DNA from: Sphingobacteriaceae bacterium
GTDB lineage: Bacteria; Bacteroidota; Bacteroidia; B-17B0; Aurantibacillaceae
Assembly: GCA_023251775.1 (NCBI GenBank)
Contig: JAHEYC010000022.1
Coordinates: 1-43,400, forward strand
Direction: 5' to 3'
Length of the DNA: 43,400 nt
The notes beneath the pieces were generated by a model. The model was not told where the DNA came from. It made no database searches and worked only from the letters and a program-made list of their open reading frames with translations. Below, piece by piece: positions 1-9,156 of this stretch (the first letter of the stretch is position 1; each line of letters opens with the position of its first letter). The translations under genes were made by a program, and so were the position numbers.

Positions 1-884
1 AAACAGGAGATATTGATTACAAACAAGATTTTTTTGGCAAAGCCGTTAACTTAACCGTCTCCGGACAATTAGAAGGAGAACTTGCAGCGATGGCCTTTGG
101 AGATATTTATACATTTGGTCCAACCTTTAGAGCAGAGAATTCAAATACAACTCGTCACTTAGCAGAATTTTGGATGATAGAACCTGAGATGGCTTTTTAT
201 GATCTCACTGATAATGCTAATCTGGCCGAAGAACTTTTGAAATATGTTATTGCTTATGCGATCGAAAAATGCGGCGATGATATTGAATTCTTATCGCAAC
301 GCTTATTGGAAGAAGAAAAACAAAAACCTCAACTCGAACGCAGTGAAATGAATTTGGTTGAGAAGTTGAAATTTTGTTTGGATAATACGTTTGAACGTGT
401 AACATATACAGAAGCAATTGCTATTTTACGAGAGTGTAATCACAACAAGAAAAAGAAATTCCAATATTTGATAAATGAGTGGGGCGTTGATCTTCAAAGC
501 GAGCACGAACGTTATTTGGTAGAAAAACATTTTAAGAAACCCGTGATCTTAACCGATTATCCCAAGAACATCAAAGCATTTTACATGCGTCAGAATGATG
601 ATGGAAAAACGGTAAGAGCTATGGACATCTTATTTCCCGGCATTGGCGAAATTGTTGGAGGATCTCAACGTGAAGAACGTTTAGACAAACTCGAAACGCG
701 CATGAAGGAAATGAATATGCCGGTGAAAGAATTAGATTGGTATTTAGATACACGAAGATTCGGTGCTTGTGAACACGCCGGATTTGGATTAGGATTTGAA
801 CGCTTAGTTCTATTTGTAACAGGCATGACGAACATTCGTGATGTTATCCCTTTCCCGCGCACGCCGAAGAATTGTGAGTTTTAA
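1..884 (+). CDS. asnS: Asparaginyl-tRNA synthetase, 5'-truncated by the window edge
   Basis: Charges tRNA-Asn with asparagine in the cytosol. The reading frame is open from base 3, so the gene starts before the window; the ATG at 90 is internal. Visible class II synthetase features are the [10 protein letters not shown] segment, motif 2 around [15 protein letters not shown] (Arg contacting ATP), and motif 3 in [13 protein letters not shown] near the C-terminus, followed by the usual [11 protein letters not shown] ending. The visible 293 residues cover most of the catalytic domain; the N-terminal OB-fold anticodon domain lies outside. AsnS rather than AspS is inferred from the overall match, including the short C-terminus and the [14 protein letters not shown] segment. 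The next gene converges on it. A small hairpin (gcagc/gctgc, 890-902) followed by three T residues lies just after the stop and may be a weak terminator. Confidence 0.95.
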   Translation, partial: TGDIDYKQDFFGKAVNLTVSGQLEGELAAMAFGDIYTFGPTFRAENSNTTRHLAEFWMIEPEMAFYDLTDNANLAEELLKYVIAYAIEKCGDDIEFLSQRLLEEEKQKPQLERSEMNLVEKLKFCLDNTFERVTYTEAIAILRECNHNKKKKFQYLINEWGVDLQSEHERYLVEKHFKKPVILTDYPKNIKAFYMRQNDDGKTVRAMDILFPGIGEIVGGSQREERLDKLETRMKEMNMPVKELDWYLDTRRFGACEHAGFGLGFERLVLFVTGMTNIRDVIPFPRTPKNCEF

Positions 885-912
885 TTTACGCAGCTCCGCT
901 GCTTTAAAAAAA

Positions 913-1031
913 TAAGCCACGAATTACACGAATTTCACTAATCTAAATTTGTTAAACACAGTTTAGTGTAATGCACTTGTTTGGCACAAAATACGCTTAG
1001 ATTAGTGCAAATTAGTGTAATTCGTGGCTTA
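913..1031. repeat. Imperfect long inverted repeat between converging genes
   Basis: The left arm at 913-945 begins taagccacgaattacac and the right arm at 998-1031 ends gtgtaattcgtggctta. The arms pair nearly perfectly over about 33 bases around a 52-base centre. The right arm contains the stop codon (1029-1031, minus strand) of the phosphatase gene. Repeated CACGAAtt-type units recur, in different wording, at 38339-38434, again between converging genes. It could fold as a long hairpin that terminates transcription from both sides; it lacks a clean T-tract. Intergenic elements of this CACGAATTACAC wording are, to my knowledge, scattered through many genomes. Confidence 0.75.
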
Positions 1032-3191
1032 AAAACGGATACCGATAAGGCTAACGTCATCTACCTGTTCTAAATGTTTTTTCCATTCGTCGAATGCTGC
1101 ATTCAAAATATTCTTTTGATCTAAAAGCGCATTAGTGTGAATTGACAAAAGCAAATTACTTAGATTTTTCACTTTGAATTTTTTTCCGGCCTCTCCGCCA
1201 AATTGATCGGCGTATCCGTCAGAGAATAAATAGACCATCATTCCAGTTTCAACATCTACCTCATTTAAATTAAATTCTATCTCATCGCTTGCTTGTGATC
1301 CGCCGATAGAACGTTTATCGGGTTTTAGTTCTGTGAGAATTCCTTCCTTCACAATATAAACAGGACGATTTGCCGAAGCGATGAATATTTTCTTTTTATG
1401 TAAAAGAAGAATAGCTGCATCCATTCCATCATGCGATTGCACGCCGCCGGTTTGACGCAACGTACTTCGCACTTCTTTATGTAATTCGCTTAAGATCTTA
1501 TTTGGTTCTTTTGTTCCACGCTCAAGTATTATCTGTTTCAATAAATTACTTCCAACCATACTCATCAAAGCGCCCGGCACACCATGGCCTGTGCAATCTG
1601 CCAATATCGCATATTTAAGATCTCCATTCTTTTTAAATTGATAAAAATCACCGCTCACAATATCGCGTGGCTTGAAAAGAACAAAACTTTCTTTGAAAAT
1701 ATCTTTTATTTCCTGATCAGTTGGGAGTATCGACTTTTGAATTCGTTGTGCATAATTGATACTATCGGTGATATCCTTATTTTTTTCTTCAATTACTTTT
1801 TTCTGTTGGTTTATTTCTTTTGTTCGTTCTTCTACTTGCACCTCTAATACTTCATTTTGCTCGGCGAGCATTTTCTGTTTTTCTTTTTCTTGCTCGATGG
1901 TCTTAACGGACAACTCTTCCACTTCAACTAATTTTTCAGAAAGTGATTTATTTGTTTGCGAAAAATCCCATGCCAGGAATATCGACATTGAAAGTGGGAT
2001 ACTCAAAATAGTTAAGAGGAAAAGAATAACTAAAATTACACCTGCAAACTCATTGCTACCATATACCAATTTTCCATCACGTAAAAATATTTGAGCTAAC
2101 AAGAATGATACAAAGGAAATAAAAGATAGAAAACCTATAGTAATGATCCGAGCACCCTTCATTTTTTTTCGGTTTGCCATTATCATTATGCGCAATACCT
2201 CAAACAGTACAATAACAATTAATAAGGTCAGTAATACGGCTCCAATTGTGTATTCAGAGAATAAACAAATTGACGTTATAAGAGCCATTGCAGTTATAAA
2301 ATAGAATTGCTTTGGGATCTTTTGGTAGAAAAAGGAATAAAAAACACTTATTAACGAAATGAATAAAAATGGAAAAGAAAGATAAAAACTAAAAATGAAT
2401 CCTTTTTGTGTTTCCGGATTCGAGATCACATATTTAGTTATAAAGATACTGATGAAATAGTAACTCAATAAAAAACAAAAGATCGAAAAAACAAGATTAG
2501 ATTTTCTCTCTCTGTAGAACAAGAATAAAAGAAAGTGAATAAGACCGAATGATGCGAAAAGGAAAAAAAATCCGAGGCCTAAAATGGCGGTTTGAATGAA
2601 TGCGTTCTTCTCATTCCAATGGAATTCACCAACTGGTTCTATCTTTGAAGTAAATCCACCCCTTAAATTTCCTTGGTCGGCATACGTATGTTCATAGAGT
2701 GTATTCTCAAATTCAACTGCTATCACGTTCAATCCAAAAACCGGTGAAAAGTACACTGGCTCATTTTTCCCATCCGATCTTTCATCATCACCTCCACCAT
2801 ATTCTCCAATTTCTGAAATGAATTTTCCGTTGACATAAACTCTACACGAGCCGGCCATGTAAAATTGCTGAACGAAACATTTTCCCACTTGATCTGAATC
2901 AGCAAAAAATGTTGTTCTGAACCATCCTCTTCCTTTGAAGTTTGTTTTTTTAATGTCCTCCTCACTCAAAAAAGAATTAATGTGTACCCAATCCTTTTCT
3001 GATAAATTCTTACGAGAATTGGAACTGTCGCTCGTTGTAGTGAAAAGCCATAATTCATCTAATAGCGTATCGGAATGTATTACACTCTTGAGTTTAAATG
3101 AAAGCTTTGAAACAAACGTACTGTCGGCCAATAGATTTAAATTGCCAAAAAGAATTACCGCGATCAAGATCCTATGCAAACCCTTCATCAT
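1029..3191 (-). CDS. 7TM sensor with SpoIIE/PP2C-type serine phosphatase domain
   Basis: Membrane sensor likely dephosphorylating a serine on a partner protein, as SpoIIE/RsbU-type phosphatases do for anti-anti-sigma factors; the partner is not visible here. Order of parts in 720 residues: signal peptide (about 1-23); an extracytoplasmic beta-rich sugar-binding-like domain (about 40-190, with GWFRTTF and YVNGKFI as in 7TMR-DISM extracellular modules); seven or so membrane helices (about 198-408); a coiled coil (about 412-475); and the phosphatase (about 485-720). The metal-binding aspartates appear intact: SGDFY (D515), ADCTGHG (D532), HDGMD (D588, D591), FSDGYAD (D658) and VDDVS (D711/D712). 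It stands alone, converging with asnS. A TACATTTG element (3196-3203, minus) sits only four bases before the ATG, so if it is the promoter the mRNA would be nearly leaderless. Confidence is high for the architecture and low for the target. Confidence 0.9.
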   Translation of the reverse strand: MMKGLHRILIAVILFGNLNLLADSTFVSKLSFKLKSVIHSDTLLDELWLFTTTSDSSNSRKNLSEKDWVHINSFLSEEDIKKTNFKGRGWFRTTFFADSDQVGKCFVQQFYMAGSCRVYVNGKFISEIGEYGGGDDERSDGKNEPVYFSPVFGLNVIAVEFENTLYEHTYADQGNLRGGFTSKIEPVGEFHWNEKNAFIQTAILGLGFFFLFASFGLIHFLLFLFYRERKSNLVFSIFCFLLSYYFISIFITKYVISNPETQKGFIFSFYLSFPFLFISLISVFYSFFYQKIPKQFYFITAMALITSICLFSEYTIGAVLLTLLIVIVLFEVLRIMIMANRKKMKGARIITIGFLSFISFVSFLLAQIFLRDGKLVYGSNEFAGVILVILFLLTILSIPLSMSIFLAWDFSQTNKSLSEKLVEVEELSVKTIEQEKEKQKMLAEQNEVLEVQVEERTKEINQQKKVIEEKNKDITDSINYAQRIQKSILPTDQEIKDIFKESFVLFKPRDIVSGDFYQFKKNGDLKYAILADCTGHGVPGALMSMVGSNLLKQIILERGTKEPNKILSELHKEVRSTLRQTGGVQSHDGMDAAILLLHKKKIFIASANRPVYIVKEGILTELKPDKRSIGGSQASDEIEFNLNEVDVETGMMVYLFSDGYADQFGGEAGKKFKVKNLSNLLLSIHTNALLDQKNILNAAFDEWKKHLEQVDDVSLIGIRF

Positions 3192-3204
3192 CTATCAAAT
3201 GTAA

Positions 3205-3676
3205 TGAAATTTAACGGAGATTATAGGAAGTTTGAACGATACTGATCATGCCAAAAAAATAAAAATTGCTTTATGAAATACACAGTTGATCTTAATTGCT
3301 CAGAAGATCCGAGAATGAATTTTATTTTATGTTATAAAGATCTGCTTATTTTATTTTGATATCACCATTGTGCAAATTCGCTTCAGCGATTAATTCCAAA
3401 ACGCAGAAAATTATTTTATTCATTCGTGATCTCTCACTTATTATGCTGTTCATATCAATGGATTTTTTGTCCAAAAGAGCCTTAAAATGAATCAGATAAA
3501 AGTAAAGAGAGACTTGTTAATATCTTATAGCCAAAAAAGACCATTCTTTCATCTCCATTTTTTTGAAGCAAGGCCGTGGAACACCTATAAACACAGGTAA
3601 AATCGAACTTTCTGAATTCTCATAATACGAAATTTTAGCGATACTAACAATGTTAATAAGGACCATTTTTTCAACA
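3205..3676. other. Gene-free AT-rich intergenic stretch
   Basis: Between the phosphatase start and the mraZ operator I see no supportable coding region, RNA gene or strong hairpin. The short open frames here have no initiation context and no recognisable protein. It may hold distal promoter sequence for the division cluster, but nothing specific can be pointed to. Confidence 0.6.
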
Positions 3677-3713
3677 GAAGTGGGAAAAAGTGTCTCAAAG
3701 TGGTAAAAAGTGG
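3677..3713 (+). promoter_or_regulatory. MraZ operator: four phased AAAGTG[T/G] boxes
   Basis: Four heptamers lie exactly ten bases apart: GAAGTGG (3677-3683), AAAGTGT (3687-3693), AAAGTGG (3697-3703) and AAAGTGG (3707-3713). MraZ is known to bind such direct repeats upstream of its own gene (TGGGN repeats in E. coli, AAAGTG[T/G] in Mollicutes). The one-helical-turn spacing and the position just before the -7 element make autoregulation of the whole cluster likely. The last box covers the place where a -33 element would lie. Confidence 0.85.
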
Positions 3714-3725
3714 TAAAACTATATG

Positions 3726-3733
3726 TATTTTTG
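3726..3733 (+). promoter_or_regulatory. Candidate -7 element TATTTTTG of the dcw promoter
   Basis: Perfect match to the Bacteroidota -7 consensus TAnnTTTG, 13 bases after the last MraZ box and 22 bases before the mraZ ATG. No clear -33 TTG is present; that region is occupied by the MraZ boxes. Transcription would start near 3740, giving a short leader. Confidence 0.6.
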
Positions 3734-3755
3734 TTAAATCATTAGAAATCAAGGG

Positions 3756-4220
3756 ATGGCAAGCCTCATAGGAGAATACGACTGTAAAGTGGACGCAAAA
3801 GGGCGTTTCATGTTCCCTGTGGACCTTCGCAAGCAGATGGAAGGCCTTTTTGACAAGGGTTTTGTGATCAATCGCAACCTCCATCAAAAATGTTTAGTGC
3901 TTTATCCCATCAACGAATGGAATCGTTTGAACAACAAGCTCAGCAAGTTAAACCGGTTAATTAAAGCTAATGACGTTTTTGTTCGTCGCTTTACCGGCGG
4001 AGCAACAAATTCCGACGCCGATTCATCCGGAAGGTTGTTAATTCCGAGATCGCTTACCCAACACGCAGAAATTAAATCCGACATAAAAGTATTAGGCAGC
4101 AATAATGTGATCGAGATCTGGGATAAAACATTGTACGAAGAATTCCTGAATCAAGATGTGAACATTGAACAACTGGCGCAAGATGTTTTAGGTGGATTGA
4201 ATTTTAATGATGATGAGTGA
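3756..4220 (+). CDS. mraZ: Division/cell wall cluster regulator MraZ
   Basis: DNA-binding transcriptional regulator of the AbrB-like/MraZ family, first gene of the division and cell wall cluster. At 154 residues it has the normal family length. The N-terminal half opens with GEYDCKVDAKGRFMFP and the second half repeats the fold with GGATNSDADSSGRLLIP, the two tandem MraZ/SpoVT-AbrB motifs that end in the DxxGR(L/F)xxP signature. MraZ assembles into a ring that contacts several phased boxes, and four such boxes lie upstream at 3677-3713. The start ATG follows the -7 element at a natural distance. Its last 14 bases overlap rsmH, so the two are probably translationally coupled. Confidence 0.95.
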   Translation: MASLIGEYDCKVDAKGRFMFPVDLRKQMEGLFDKGFVINRNLHQKCLVLYPINEWNRLNNKLSKLNRLIKANDVFVRRFTGGATNSDADSSGRLLIPRSLTQHAEIKSDIKVLGSNNVIEIWDKTLYEEFLNQDVNIEQLAQDVLGGLNFNDDE

Positions 4221-5124
4221 TAAGGCTTATCATATACCCGTTCTTTTAAATGAGTGTATTGAGAATTTGAATATTGAACCCGATGGTGTTTACGTGGACC
4301 TTACGTTTGGCGGGGGCGGACATTCAAAAGCAATTCTTAAAAAATTAAGTGCAAAAGGAAAACTGTTCGCGTTTGATCAAGATCCGGATGCACAAAAGAA
4401 TGCTTTAACGGATGAACGCTTTGTTTTGATACCGCAAAATTTTCGCTTCATGAAAAATTATTTGAAGCTGAATGGTGTGAAACAAGTTGACGGAATACTT
4501 GGGGATCTTGGAGTTTCTTCACACCAATTTGATTCGGCCGAGCGCGGTTTCTCTATACGATTTGATGCAGCATTAGATATGCGCATGAATCAAAAGAGTG
4601 ATCTCACGGCAAAAAAAATTGTGAATGAGTATTCGGAAGAAGAACTCACTTCAGTTTTTAAAGAGTATGGCGAGATAAGCAACGCAAAAAAAGTAGCATG
4701 GCTTATTTGCAAACACCGCGAGGAAAAAGAAATTGAAACAACCGAGGATCTGAAAGAAATTACGAAGAGTTGTCATTCAAAGCACGAAGAGAATAAATTC
4801 CTGGCCCCTTTATTTCAAGCCTTACGCATTGAAGTAAATCAGGAGATGGAAGCACTGAAAGAATGTTTGAACGATTGTTACACAGTTCTTAAACCCGGAG
4901 GAAGATTAGTGATCATTTCGTATCACAGTTTGGAAGATAGAATGGTGAAGAACTTAATTAAAAGCGGTAATACCGAAGGAATTATTGAAAGAGATGTGAT
5001 CTACGGATCAACAACAAAAGTATATAAGAACTTAACAACAAAACCAATTTTGCCAAGTGCAAGCGAACTTGAAAAGAATCCGCGAGCACGAAGCGCAAAA
5101 TTAAGAGTAGCAGAAAAAATATAA
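4207..5124 (+). CDS. rsmH: 16S rRNA (cytosine(1402)-N4)-methyltransferase
   Basis: S-adenosylmethionine-dependent enzyme that methylates C1402 of 16S rRNA at N4 in the ribosomal P site. The 305-residue length is typical. The SAM-binding loop is seen as DLTFGGGGHSKAIL (about residues 32-45), followed by FDQDPDA, and LGDLGVSSHQFD; the ending with KNPRARSAKLRVAEK is diagnostic for the family. Three consecutive ATG codons (4207, 4210, 4213) overlap the mraZ end, so the exact start is uncertain by two residues. The stop overlaps the ftsL ATG by one base (TAATG). Confidence 0.96.
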   Translation: MMMSDKAYHIPVLLNECIENLNIEPDGVYVDLTFGGGGHSKAILKKLSAKGKLFAFDQDPDAQKNALTDERFVLIPQNFRFMKNYLKLNGVKQVDGILGDLGVSSHQFDSAERGFSIRFDAALDMRMNQKSDLTAKKIVNEYSEEELTSVFKEYGEISNAKKVAWLICKHREEKEIETTEDLKEITKSCHSKHEENKFLAPLFQALRIEVNQEMEALKECLNDCYTVLKPGGRLVIISYHSLEDRMVKNLIKSGNTEGIIERDVIYGSTTKVYKNLTTKPILPSASELEKNPRARSAKLRVAEKI

Positions 5125-5573
5125 TGGCCAACAAGCTAAGAGAAATAAAAAAACCGGAACCAGTTGAAGAAGTGGTTGAACAAACGCCTACTAAAAAGGC
5201 AAATGTAAAACCCGGACGCAAAGGTGTGCTTGCAAAAGCATTATCGGGTGTTTTTAGTGGCACTTTTTTAGCAAATGAAAAGAACTTTAAACATGTTCCT
5301 TTTATTTTGTTCGCGGCAGTTTTGGCTACGGCGTATATCGCTTATGGTTATTACGCTGATGATACCATTAGAGATGTGAATAAGATCACCAATAATTTAA
5401 AAGAATTAAAATCAGAATTCATTTATACAAAAAGTGAATTGATGTTTGCCAGCAAGCAAAGTGAAGTTGCTAAAGCTGCAGAACCTATAGGTTTAAAAGA
5501 ACCTATTACACCGCCTTTAAAAATTAAAGTAGACAGTACACAATTATATAAGAAACAGCAACAAAAGAATTGA
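5124..5573 (+). CDS. ftsL: Bacteroidota-type FtsL division protein
   Basis: Small bitopic divisome protein expected to join FtsQ and FtsI/FtsW at the septum. It has 149 residues: a basic, charged cytoplasmic N-terminus of about 55 residues, one membrane segment (about 58-76, FILFAAVLATAYIAYGYYA), then a periplasmic coiled-coil-like stretch (TIRDVNKITNNLKELKSE onward). The identification rests mainly on this topology and on its place between rsmH and ftsI, because FtsL sequences diverge strongly. The GYYADDTIRDVNKI region is the recognisable part of the Bacteroidota version. It overlaps rsmH by one base and ftsI by four. Confidence 0.85.
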   Translation: MANKLREIKKPEPVEEVVEQTPTKKANVKPGRKGVLAKALSGVFSGTFLANEKNFKHVPFILFAAVLATAYIAYGYYADDTIRDVNKITNNLKELKSEFIYTKSELMFASKQSEVAKAAEPIGLKEPITPPLKIKVDSTQLYKKQQQKN

Positions 5574-7693
5574 AAGAGAAAAAAGATATACTATCGCGCA
5601 TTTATTTGGTTTACGTCCTGCTCTGTGTCTTCTCACTTTCAATTTTGTATCGGATAATAGTGATACAATTTGTTCAAGGCGATGAATGGAAAGCTAAGGC
5701 CGAAGCTTTTACCACAAAGGTTCACGAAATAGAAGCCGTTCGCGGTAATATTTTTGATGTGAACGGGGCCTTGCTGGCTACCTCCCTCCCCTACTACGAA
5801 ATTGGAATTGACATCAATGCGCCAAGCATCGACGACAAATTATTTCGCGAGAATAGAGATTCATTGGCATTTTGTCTGCATAATTTATTTAAAGATAAAA
5901 CTGAAACACAGTATTTACGCATTTTAAATAGCGCGCGTAAAACAAAAGACCGTTATGTTCTTTTACAACGCGGTGTTTCTTACAAAGACCTACAAACATT
6001 AAAAAGATTTCCGATCCTTCGCAAAGGAAGCAAAGGCGGTTTAGTTACACTTCAAACAAATAAACGCGAACGTCCGTTTAGATTATTAGCTGCTCGTACC
6101 ATTGGTTTAGCACGCGACGGAGTAAAACCTGTTGGCTTAGAAGGTGCGTTTGATACATCACTTACAGGAATAAGCGGTAGACGTTTAATGCAAAAAATTG
6201 CTGGCGATGTGTGGAGACCGATCAATGATGAGAATGAAGTAGAACCAAAAGACGGAAGTGATCTTTACACAACGATTGATATCAATATTCAAGATGTGGC
6301 CGAACATGCACTTTTAAAAGCCTTAGTAAAAAATAATGCATCGCATGGTTGCGCTGTATTAATGGAAGTAAGAACAGGAGCCATAAAAGCCATTGCAAAC
6401 TTAACTAAAGGTGGAAAAGATTCAACGGAATATTATGAATCTCTAAATTATGCCATCGCTTATCCAACTGAGCCAGGTTCAACTTTTAAATTGGCATCTT
6501 TCTTAGCACTCATCGAAGATTATAATATCAATTTAGATGAGATGGTAAATGTTGGAAGGGGAAAATGCAATTATTATGATATTACCGTAACTGACTCGCA
6601 TGAACCGGAAGCGGAAAAGATCTCTGCCCAACGTGTTTTTGAAACATCGTCGAATGTTGGAACAAGTAAACTTATCACAAAATATTATTCCAAAAATCCG
6701 CAACAGTTTGTCGACCGGCTTAACGCATTTGGATTAAACAAACCTTTAGGTCTTACCATTCCCGGCGAAGGAACTCCTTTGATCAAACAAACAAAAGATA
6801 AAGATTGGAGCGGCGTTACACTTCCACAAATGAGTTATGGTTACGAAAGTTTAATAACGCCATTACAAACCTTAACACTTTACAATGCCATTGCTAATAA
6901 TGGTAGAATGGTAAAACCGCATTTCGTGAAAGAAATTAAACGTAACGAGAACACCATCATGAAATTTGGAACTGAAGTGATGAACGAACGCGTTGTCAAA
7001 AAGAGTACGCTCGCTAAAGCAAAAACATTATTAGAAGGCGTTGTATTAAATGGCACAGGAAAAGGATTGAACATTACCGCATTTAAAGTTGGTGGTAAAA
7101 CAGGAACTGCGGCCATTGCAAAGAATGGTGTTTATGGAAAAGGTAATCAACGTTCGTATCAAGCGTCGTTTGTTGGCTATTTCCCTGCAGATAATCCTTT
7201 ATACACTTGCATCGTTATCATTAACTCACCAAGCAACGGTATTTATTACGGCGGTTTAGTGGCCGGTCCGGTATTTAAAGAAATAGCCGAAAAAGTTTAT
7301 TCTGGAAGTTTAGATTTCTTGTCGCCTATCAATGATCAAAACACTATTATTAATAACAGCCCGATGATCGGCATGGTTAAAGGCGATGAATTGAATAAGG
7401 TTGTAAAGCAATTGAATATCCCAAGCAAAAATATTCCGGCGACCTCAACTTATGTGGCGCGAAATTATAGCGACAGCACAAAATTAAATGTGGCCGAAAC
7501 AAAATTAGAGGACACGCTTAAAAAAGGATTCATTCCGAATTTAACAGGACTTTCGGCAAAAGATGCTTTGTTTTTATTAGAAAATAAAGGATTGAATGTG
7601 AAACTGCAAGGTTACGGTCTTGTAAAAAAACAAAGTATTTCGGTTGGACAAAAATACAATAAGGGCGATAAAATTATTTTGACACTGAGTTAA
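5570..7693 (+). CDS. ftsI: Septal transpeptidase FtsI (PBP3) with C-terminal PASTA domain
   Basis: Class B penicillin-binding protein that cross-links septal peptidoglycan in the periplasm. In 707 residues: an N-terminal anchor (about 12-34), a dimerisation domain, then the transpeptidase with STFK (S304 nucleophile, K307), SSN (360-362) and KTGT (510-513), so all three active-site motifs are intact. A single PASTA domain occupies about 650-707 and may bind muropeptide or PBP neighbours. The start is TTG at 5570 in a four-base overlap with the ftsL stop; the membrane anchor begins right after it, and no ATG gives a complete anchor. Its stop overlaps the murE ATG by one base. Confidence 0.96.
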   Translation: MKEKKDILSRIYLVYVLLCVFSLSILYRIIVIQFVQGDEWKAKAEAFTTKVHEIEAVRGNIFDVNGALLATSLPYYEIGIDINAPSIDDKLFRENRDSLAFCLHNLFKDKTETQYLRILNSARKTKDRYVLLQRGVSYKDLQTLKRFPILRKGSKGGLVTLQTNKRERPFRLLAARTIGLARDGVKPVGLEGAFDTSLTGISGRRLMQKIAGDVWRPINDENEVEPKDGSDLYTTIDINIQDVAEHALLKALVKNNASHGCAVLMEVRTGAIKAIANLTKGGKDSTEYYESLNYAIAYPTEPGSTFKLASFLALIEDYNINLDEMVNVGRGKCNYYDITVTDSHEPEAEKISAQRVFETSSNVGTSKLITKYYSKNPQQFVDRLNAFGLNKPLGLTIPGEGTPLIKQTKDKDWSGVTLPQMSYGYESLITPLQTLTLYNAIANNGRMVKPHFVKEIKRNENTIMKFGTEVMNERVVKKSTLAKAKTLLEGVVLNGTGKGLNITAFKVGGKTGTAAIAKNGVYGKGNQRSYQASFVGYFPADNPLYTCIVIINSPSNGIYYGGLVAGPVFKEIAEKVYSGSLDFLSPINDQNTIINNSPMIGMVKGDELNKVVKQLNIPSKNIPATSTYVARNYSDSTKLNVAETKLEDTLKKGFIPNLTGLSAKDALFLLENKGLNVKLQGYGLVKKQSISVGQKYNKGDKIILTLS

Positions 7694-9156
7694 TGAAATT
7701 GCTGAGCGACATATTATATAAAGTACGATTGGAAGAGATCGTTGGCTCCACGCATTCTGCCATTTCATCGGTAACCTTTGATTCGCGTAAAATAAAAAAA
7801 GATTCGGTATTTGTTGCTATTAAAGGAGAAGCAAGTAATGGTCACGACTTTATTGCAAAAGCCATTGAGAATGGTGCAATTGCTATTATTTGCGAAGATC
7901 TTCCAAGCGAACGCAAAGCCGAAGTTACTTATGTGAAAGTAAAAAATTCGCATGAAGCTTTAGGATTTATTGCGTGTAATTATTACGATAATCCATCTAC
8001 AAAATTAAAATTGGTTGGAGTTACAGGTACAAATGGAAAAACAACTACTGTAACATTATTATTTAATTTATTTAAATCACTTGGATATTCTGCAGGACTA
8101 TTATCTACAGTTCAAAACAAAATAAATAATACCATCATTCCTGCAACGCATACAACGCCTGATGCATTAACGTTGAATGAATTATTGCATACCATGACCG
8201 AACAGGGCTGCGAGTATGCTTTTATGGAAGTTAGTTCTCATGCCATTGTTCAGCATCGTGTTACAGGAATTTCATTTGCAGGTGGCGTTTTCAGCAATAT
8301 CACACACGATCATTTAGATTATCACAAAACATTTGATGAATACATCAAAGCAAAAAAAGGCTTGTTCGATCAATTATCATCGGATGCATTTGCATTAACC
8401 AATGTTGATGATAAGAACGGCAAGGTAATGTTGCAAAACACAAAAGCGAGCAAACATTCTTACAGCTTAAAAACTGTTGCTGATTTTAAATGTAAGATCA
8501 TCGAAAATCATTTGAATGGATTATTACTCAATATCGACGGCAAAGAAGTTTGGGTAAAATTGATAGGTTCATTTAATGCTTACAATGTATTGGCTGTTTA
8601 TGCAACTGCAGTTCTTTTAAAACAAGATAAAACAAATGTCCTTACCGCTTTAAGTAATTTAAATTCGGTAGAAGGTCGTTTTCAATATTTTAAATCAAAA
8701 GGCGGCGTTATTGGTATCATTGATTACGCCCACACACCGGATGCATTAAAAAATGTTCTGGAAACCATAAAAGATATTCGCTCCGGCAACGAGCAAGTAA
8801 TAACCTTAGTAGGCTGCGGTGGAGATAGAGACACAACTAAACGTCCGATAATGGCCGGCATTGCTTGCGAATACAGCAACAAGATCATTTTAACTTCCGA
8901 TAATCCGCGCAGTGAAGACCCCGAAGAAATTTTGAACCAAATGCAAAAAGGTGTTTCGCCGGTTGATGCTAAAAAAACATTACGCATCTCTGATAGAAAA
9001 GAAGCCATACGAACTGCATGTACGCTTGCAAAAAGTGGAGATATTATTTTGATCGCGGGAAAAGGACATGAAAAATACCAAGAGATAAAAGGCGTGAAAC
9101 ACGATTTTGATGATTACAAATTATTTAAAGAAACTATAAGCGCCATAGAAGTATAA
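7693..9156 (+). CDS. murE: UDP-MurNAc-tripeptide ligase, meso-DAP-adding
   Basis: Cytosolic ATP-dependent ligase adding the third amino acid to UDP-MurNAc-L-Ala-D-Glu. The three Mur-ligase domains are present in 487 residues: the UDP-binding N-domain, the ATP domain with TGTNGKTT (111-118) and the KAKKGLF segment holding the lysine that is carbamylated, and a C-domain with GRFQYF and DYAHTPDAL. The substrate motif DNPR at 403-406 is the signature for meso-diaminopimelate rather than lysine, so the wall is predicted to be the DAP type. One-base overlaps with ftsI and mraY. murF is not next to it, which is usual for this gene order in Bacteroidota. Confidence 0.96.
   Translation: MKLLSDILYKVRLEEIVGSTHSAISSVTFDSRKIKKDSVFVAIKGEASNGHDFIAKAIENGAIAIICEDLPSERKAEVTYVKVKNSHEALGFIACNYYDNPSTKLKLVGVTGTNGKTTTVTLLFNLFKSLGYSAGLLSTVQNKINNTIIPATHTTPDALTLNELLHTMTEQGCEYAFMEVSSHAIVQHRVTGISFAGGVFSNITHDHLDYHKTFDEYIKAKKGLFDQLSSDAFALTNVDDKNGKVMLQNTKASKHSYSLKTVADFKCKIIENHLNGLLLNIDGKEVWVKLIGSFNAYNVLAVYATAVLLKQDKTNVLTALSNLNSVEGRFQYFKSKGGVIGIIDYAHTPDALKNVLETIKDIRSGNEQVITLVGCGGDRDTTKRPIMAGIACEYSNKIILTSDNPRSEDPEEILNQMQKGVSPVDAKKTLRISDRKEAIRTACTLAKSGDIILIAGKGHEKYQEIKGVKHDFDDYKLFKETISAIEV

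Noticed and set aside
3196-3203. TACATTTG as promoter of the phosphatase gene
   Set aside because: It matches the -7 consensus but ends four bases before the ATG and has no -33 partner, so I kept it only as a remark.
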